7,094 nt of DNA, taken from contig CALJKZ010000725.1 of assembly GCA_937983085.1 (NCBI GenBank), positions 1 through 7,094 on the forward strand, given 5' to 3'. Numbering within the stretch: position 1 is the first letter of the stretch; every line of letters starts with the position of its first letter. The notes under the pieces are model-generated. The model ran no database searches, was not told the origin of the DNA, and worked only from the letters and a program-made list of their open reading frames with translations. Of the stretch, positions 4,827 through 7,094 are shown piece after piece. Origin of the DNA: an uncultured Gemmatimonadales bacterium (GTDB lineage Bacteria; Gemmatimonadota; Gemmatimonadetes; Longimicrobiales; Gaopeijiaceae). The translations under genes and the position numbers were made by a program.

Positions 4827-6004
4827 ACAAGGCGAACAGATCAATCCGGCTGCTGGTTCTGCTCGTCATGGGGCCGTTACTCATGCTCGGTTGCTCGGCA
4901 CCCGCCGAAACGGAAGAGGAAGGGGAGGGGGCGTCCGAGGCCCTCGCCGACCGCGTCGCACTGACTGCGGATGCGTTGGAGTCTCTCCAGCTGAGCTACG
5001 CCCGGGCCGAGGTATTGGAGCTGGCCCCATCCCTGGAACTTCCCGCAGAGGTCGTGGCGGTCCCCGATCGAGTCGCTGAGATCGGTGCCCGAGTGTCGGG
5101 TCGGGTCGTGGATGTGAGTGTGAATACCGGCGACGCGGTCGTTCGCAGTAGCGGCCTCCTGACGATCGAGAGCGCAGAAGTCGGCCGGGCGTGGGCCGAC
5201 CTGGTCTCAGCCCGGGCCCGGGAGCGCGCTGCGTCGCGTGCGCTGGATCGTCAGCGAGCCCTCCTGGACGGGAGGGTCACGTCGGTCCGGTCCTTCGAGG
5301 AAGCACAGAGCACGTGGGAAGTCGCGGTGGCGGACGTGAGGGCCTCGCTCACTCGGCTCGCCGCCGCAGGGATCGTCGACCCAGGGGAACCGCCGGGGAA
5401 TCCGGCGCGAGTGACCCTGTACAGCCCCATCGCGGGTACCGTCACCGCGCGCTCCGTGAACGTCGGTGAGTGGGTGGAGCCCTCGGACGTCCTGTTGCGA
5501 GTGATCGATCTCGGCGAGGTGTGGCTGGAGGCTGCAGTGTACGAGCAGCAGCTGCAGTACGTGGACGTCGGCCAACGAGTCCAGGTCGAGATCCGCGCCT
5601 TTCCCGACGTCGTGTTCACGGGCGCGGTCGACCGGGTATCCGGCGTGCTCGACGAGACCAGTCGCTCCGCAGGCCTCCGAGTCGTGCTCTCGAACGCTGA
5701 TGGTCGGCTGCGGCCCGGAATGTTCGCCACGGCGCGAATTCAGGGCACCCTGCCTGAAGCGAGCCGGGGTCTGGTGGTGATCCCTCGGGCGGCGGTACAG
5801 GAAATCAACGGAAACCCGACCGTATTCCTTCGCGCGAACGAAGGGACGTTCGAGGTCCGGAGAGTGCTCACGGGCCGGCGCGTGGGTGATCTCATCGAGA
5901 TCGTCACGGGCCTCGAGGAGGGCGACGAGATCGTGGCCGACGGGAGCTTCCTCCTGAAGGGTCAGCTCTTGCGAGCGTCGTTGGCAGAAGAGGAGGAGGG
6001 CTGA
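4823..6004 (+). CDS. RND efflux periplasmic adaptor lipoprotein, CzcB type
   Basis: Adaptor joining the CzcA-like pump to the CzcC-type channel, 393 residues. A lipoprotein signal ends in LLMLGC with the lipidated cysteine at 24, then an acidic linker (ETEEEGEGASE, 29-39). Lipoyl-like half one is at about 86-116 (IGARVSGRVVDVSVNTGDAV), an alpha-hairpin at about 120-183, lipoyl half two at 198-228 (TLYSPIAGTVTARSVNVGEW), a beta-barrel at about 232-308 with LRPGMFATARI (296-306), and the membrane-proximal domain to about 380 (VVIPRAAVQEINGNPTVFL at 318-336, GLEEGDEIVADGSFLLKGQL at 363-382). It has no histidine at all, no cysteine except Cys24, and only Met300 in the mature protein, so unlike CusB it offers no obvious soft-metal site. 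It starts at an ATGA overlap with GGAGGT six bases upstream, and its stop shares one base with the pump's ATG. Confidence 0.95.
   Translation: MNKANRSIRLLVLLVMGPLLMLGCSAPAETEEEGEGASEALADRVALTADALESLQLSYARAEVLELAPSLELPAEVVAVPDRVAEIGARVSGRVVDVSVNTGDAVVRSSGLLTIESAEVGRAWADLVSARARERAASRALDRQRALLDGRVTSVRSFEEAQSTWEVAVADVRASLTRLAAAGIVDPGEPPGNPARVTLYSPIAGTVTARSVNVGEWVEPSDVLLRVIDLGEVWLEAAVYEQQLQYVDVGQRVQVEIRAFPDVVFTGAVDRVSGVLDETSRSAGLRVVLSNADGRLRPGMFATARIQGTLPEASRGLVVIPRAAVQEINGNPTVFLRANEGTFEVRRVLTGRRVGDLIEIVTGLEEGDEIVADGSFLLKGQLLRASLAEEEEG
5991..5996 (+). promoter_or_regulatory. Ribosome binding site of the RND pump gene
   Basis: AGGAGG seven bases before the ATG at 6004, supplied by the glutamate codons at the adaptor's C-terminus. 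It supports translational coupling at the TGATG junction. Confidence 0.75.
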
Positions 6005-7094
6005 TGGCTACCCGACTCGTAGCCTGGTCTCTCGAGAACCGGTTCCTCGTTGTCGCCCTGTGGCTCGTGGTGGCTGTCGTCGGGATGCGAAGCATGCTGG
6101 CCCTGCCGATCGACGCGGTGCCCGATGTCACGAACGTCCAGGTGCAGATCCTCACTACTGCCCCGGCGCTGGCACCGCTGGAGGTCGAGCGCCTGGTGAC
6201 CTTCCCGGTGGAGGCTGCCATGGCCGGCGTGCCGGATCTGGAGGAGGTCCGCTCGGTCTCGAAGTTCGGTTTATCGAACGTGACCGTGGTGTTCGAGGAG
6301 GGCACCGACATCTATCGAGCCCGACAGGTGGTACAGGAGCGGTTGGCCGAAGCGCGAGAGGCGATCCCCGAAGGGTACGGCACGCCCGAGATGGGGCCCA
6401 TCGCGACGGGTCTCGGCGAGATCTACCAGTTCGAGGTGCGCGGGGAACCCGCATGCCCTTCGAGCCAGGACACGCCCGACTGCTACAGTCCCATGGAGCT
6501 CCGGACGATCCTGGACTGGTTCGTGGCCTACCAGCTCAAGAGCGTGAGCGGCGTAGTGGAGGTCAACACGTTCGGCGGTGAGCTGCAGACGTATCAGGTG
6601 GCGCCCGACCCCCGGGCTTTGAGTGCGCACGACCTCCCCTTGTCCGAGCTATTCGAGGCACTGGAGCGGAACAACCGCAACGTCGGGGGAGCGTATCTCG
6701 TTCGGGATCGGGAGCAGGTCGTCATCCGTGGGGAGGGGCTCGTCAGTTCACTGCGGGACATCGAGGAAGTGGTGATTCGTTCTAGCTCGGACGGAGTCCC
6801 GCTGTACGTGCACGATGTCGCCGAGGTGAGCCTGGCACCCATGGTCCGCCAGGGCGTGGTGACCCGGGACGGCCGCGGCGAGGCGGTAGTCGGGATCGTG
6901 ATGATGCTGCTGGGCGAGAACTCTCGCGTCGTTGTCGAAAACGTGAAGGAAGAGATCGATCGACTGGCAGGCAGTCTTCCGCCGGGCGTCACGATCGAAG
7001 CCTTCTACGATCGCGACGACCTCATCGGCCGGACGATTCGCACCGTGGAGACCAATCTCGTGGAGGGCGGGATTCTGGTGATCGCCGTTGTGCT
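6004..7094 (+). CDS. czcA: Heavy-metal RND efflux pump, CzcA/CusA family, 3' end outside window
   Basis: Proton-driven inner-membrane pump of the HME-RND family. 363 codons are present of the roughly 1,000 or more usual for the family. TM1 lies at about 12-34 (ENRFLVVALWLVVAVVGMRS region), followed by the family signature LPIDAVPDVTNVQVQILT (34-51). The porter domain follows: FPVEAAMAGVPDLEEVRSVS (67-86), FGLSNVTVVFEEGTDIYRAR (88-107), ELRTILDWFVAYQLKSVSGV (165-184) and VNTFGGELQTYQV (187-199), then NNRNVGGAY (223-231) and VVTRDGRGEAVVGIV (285-299). The last visible residues, NLVEGGILVIAVV, enter TM2. A short insertion around 147-162 carries Cys151 and Cys160. The proton-relay helix and the central metal-site residues lie beyond the window, so Zn/Co/Cd versus Cu/Ag cannot be decided; the symbol denotes the family only. 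Confidence 0.95.
   Translation, partial: MATRLVAWSLENRFLVVALWLVVAVVGMRSMLALPIDAVPDVTNVQVQILTTAPALAPLEVERLVTFPVEAAMAGVPDLEEVRSVSKFGLSNVTVVFEEGTDIYRARQVVQERLAEAREAIPEGYGTPEMGPIATGLGEIYQFEVRGEPACPSSQDTPDCYSPMELRTILDWFVAYQLKSVSGVVEVNTFGGELQTYQVAPDPRALSAHDLPLSELFEALERNNRNVGGAYLVRDREQVVIRGEGLVSSLRDIEEVVIRSSSDGVPLYVHDVAEVSLAPMVRQGVVTRDGRGEAVVGIVMMLLGENSRVVVENVKEEIDRLAGSLPPGVTIEAFYDRDDLIGRTIRTVETNLVEGGILVIAVV

Noticed and set aside
3492..4844. 450-codon open frame on the minus strand antisense to the CzcC-type channel
   Set aside because: Lies opposite a well-recognised channel gene, has no recognisable domain and is rich in Arg/Pro/Ser as expected from GC-rich shadow frames.

Overview
This is a metal-resistance region from a GC-rich Gram-negative bacterium. 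By eye GC is well above 60%, codons strongly favour G/C in third position, and there are outer-membrane channels, periplasmic adaptors, signal peptides and a lipobox. The sequence does not fix the phylum. The style of the genes would suit Gemmatimonadota or a similar environmental lineage, but that is a weak guess.

The layout is two divergent heavy-metal efflux loci of the RND type around a central regulatory region at about 2545-2687. Leftward (minus strand) run a small exported Cys/Met/His protein (2146-2544), a structured spacer of three evenly spaced hairpins, a TolC-family outer-membrane channel (638-1981) and a CusB-type adaptor with a methionine-rich N-terminus (1-641, cut by the window edge). 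Rightward (plus strand) run an ArsR/SmtB repressor closely resembling CmtR (2688-3032), a small exported protein with a C-x-C-x-C-x2-C cluster (3094-3435), a CzcC-type TolC-family channel (3543-4826), a lipoprotein adaptor of the CzcB type (4823-6004) and the start of a CzcA/CusA-family inner-membrane pump (from 6004, cut by the window edge).

Each arm therefore has the order small exported thiol protein, outer-membrane channel, adaptor, then pump; the leftward pump is presumed to lie outside the window. Channel/adaptor and adaptor/pump genes are translationally coupled (ATGA or TGATG junctions with strong ribosome binding sites). A 32-bp imperfect palindrome at 2631-2662 between the two arms is the best candidate operator for the repressor, which has the three cysteines that form the Cd/Pb site of CmtR. 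The simplest model is a thiol-sensing repressor that releases both arms together when metal arrives. The Met-rich left adaptor points to Cu(I)/Ag(I). The right adaptor has no histidine and only its lipidation cysteine, so its metal is less clear.

The pump families are well known. The less familiar parts are the two unrecognised small exported cysteine proteins, the three-hairpin leader, the mirror-image arrangement behind one operator, and a near-identical junction sequence shared by the two channel/adaptor pairs.
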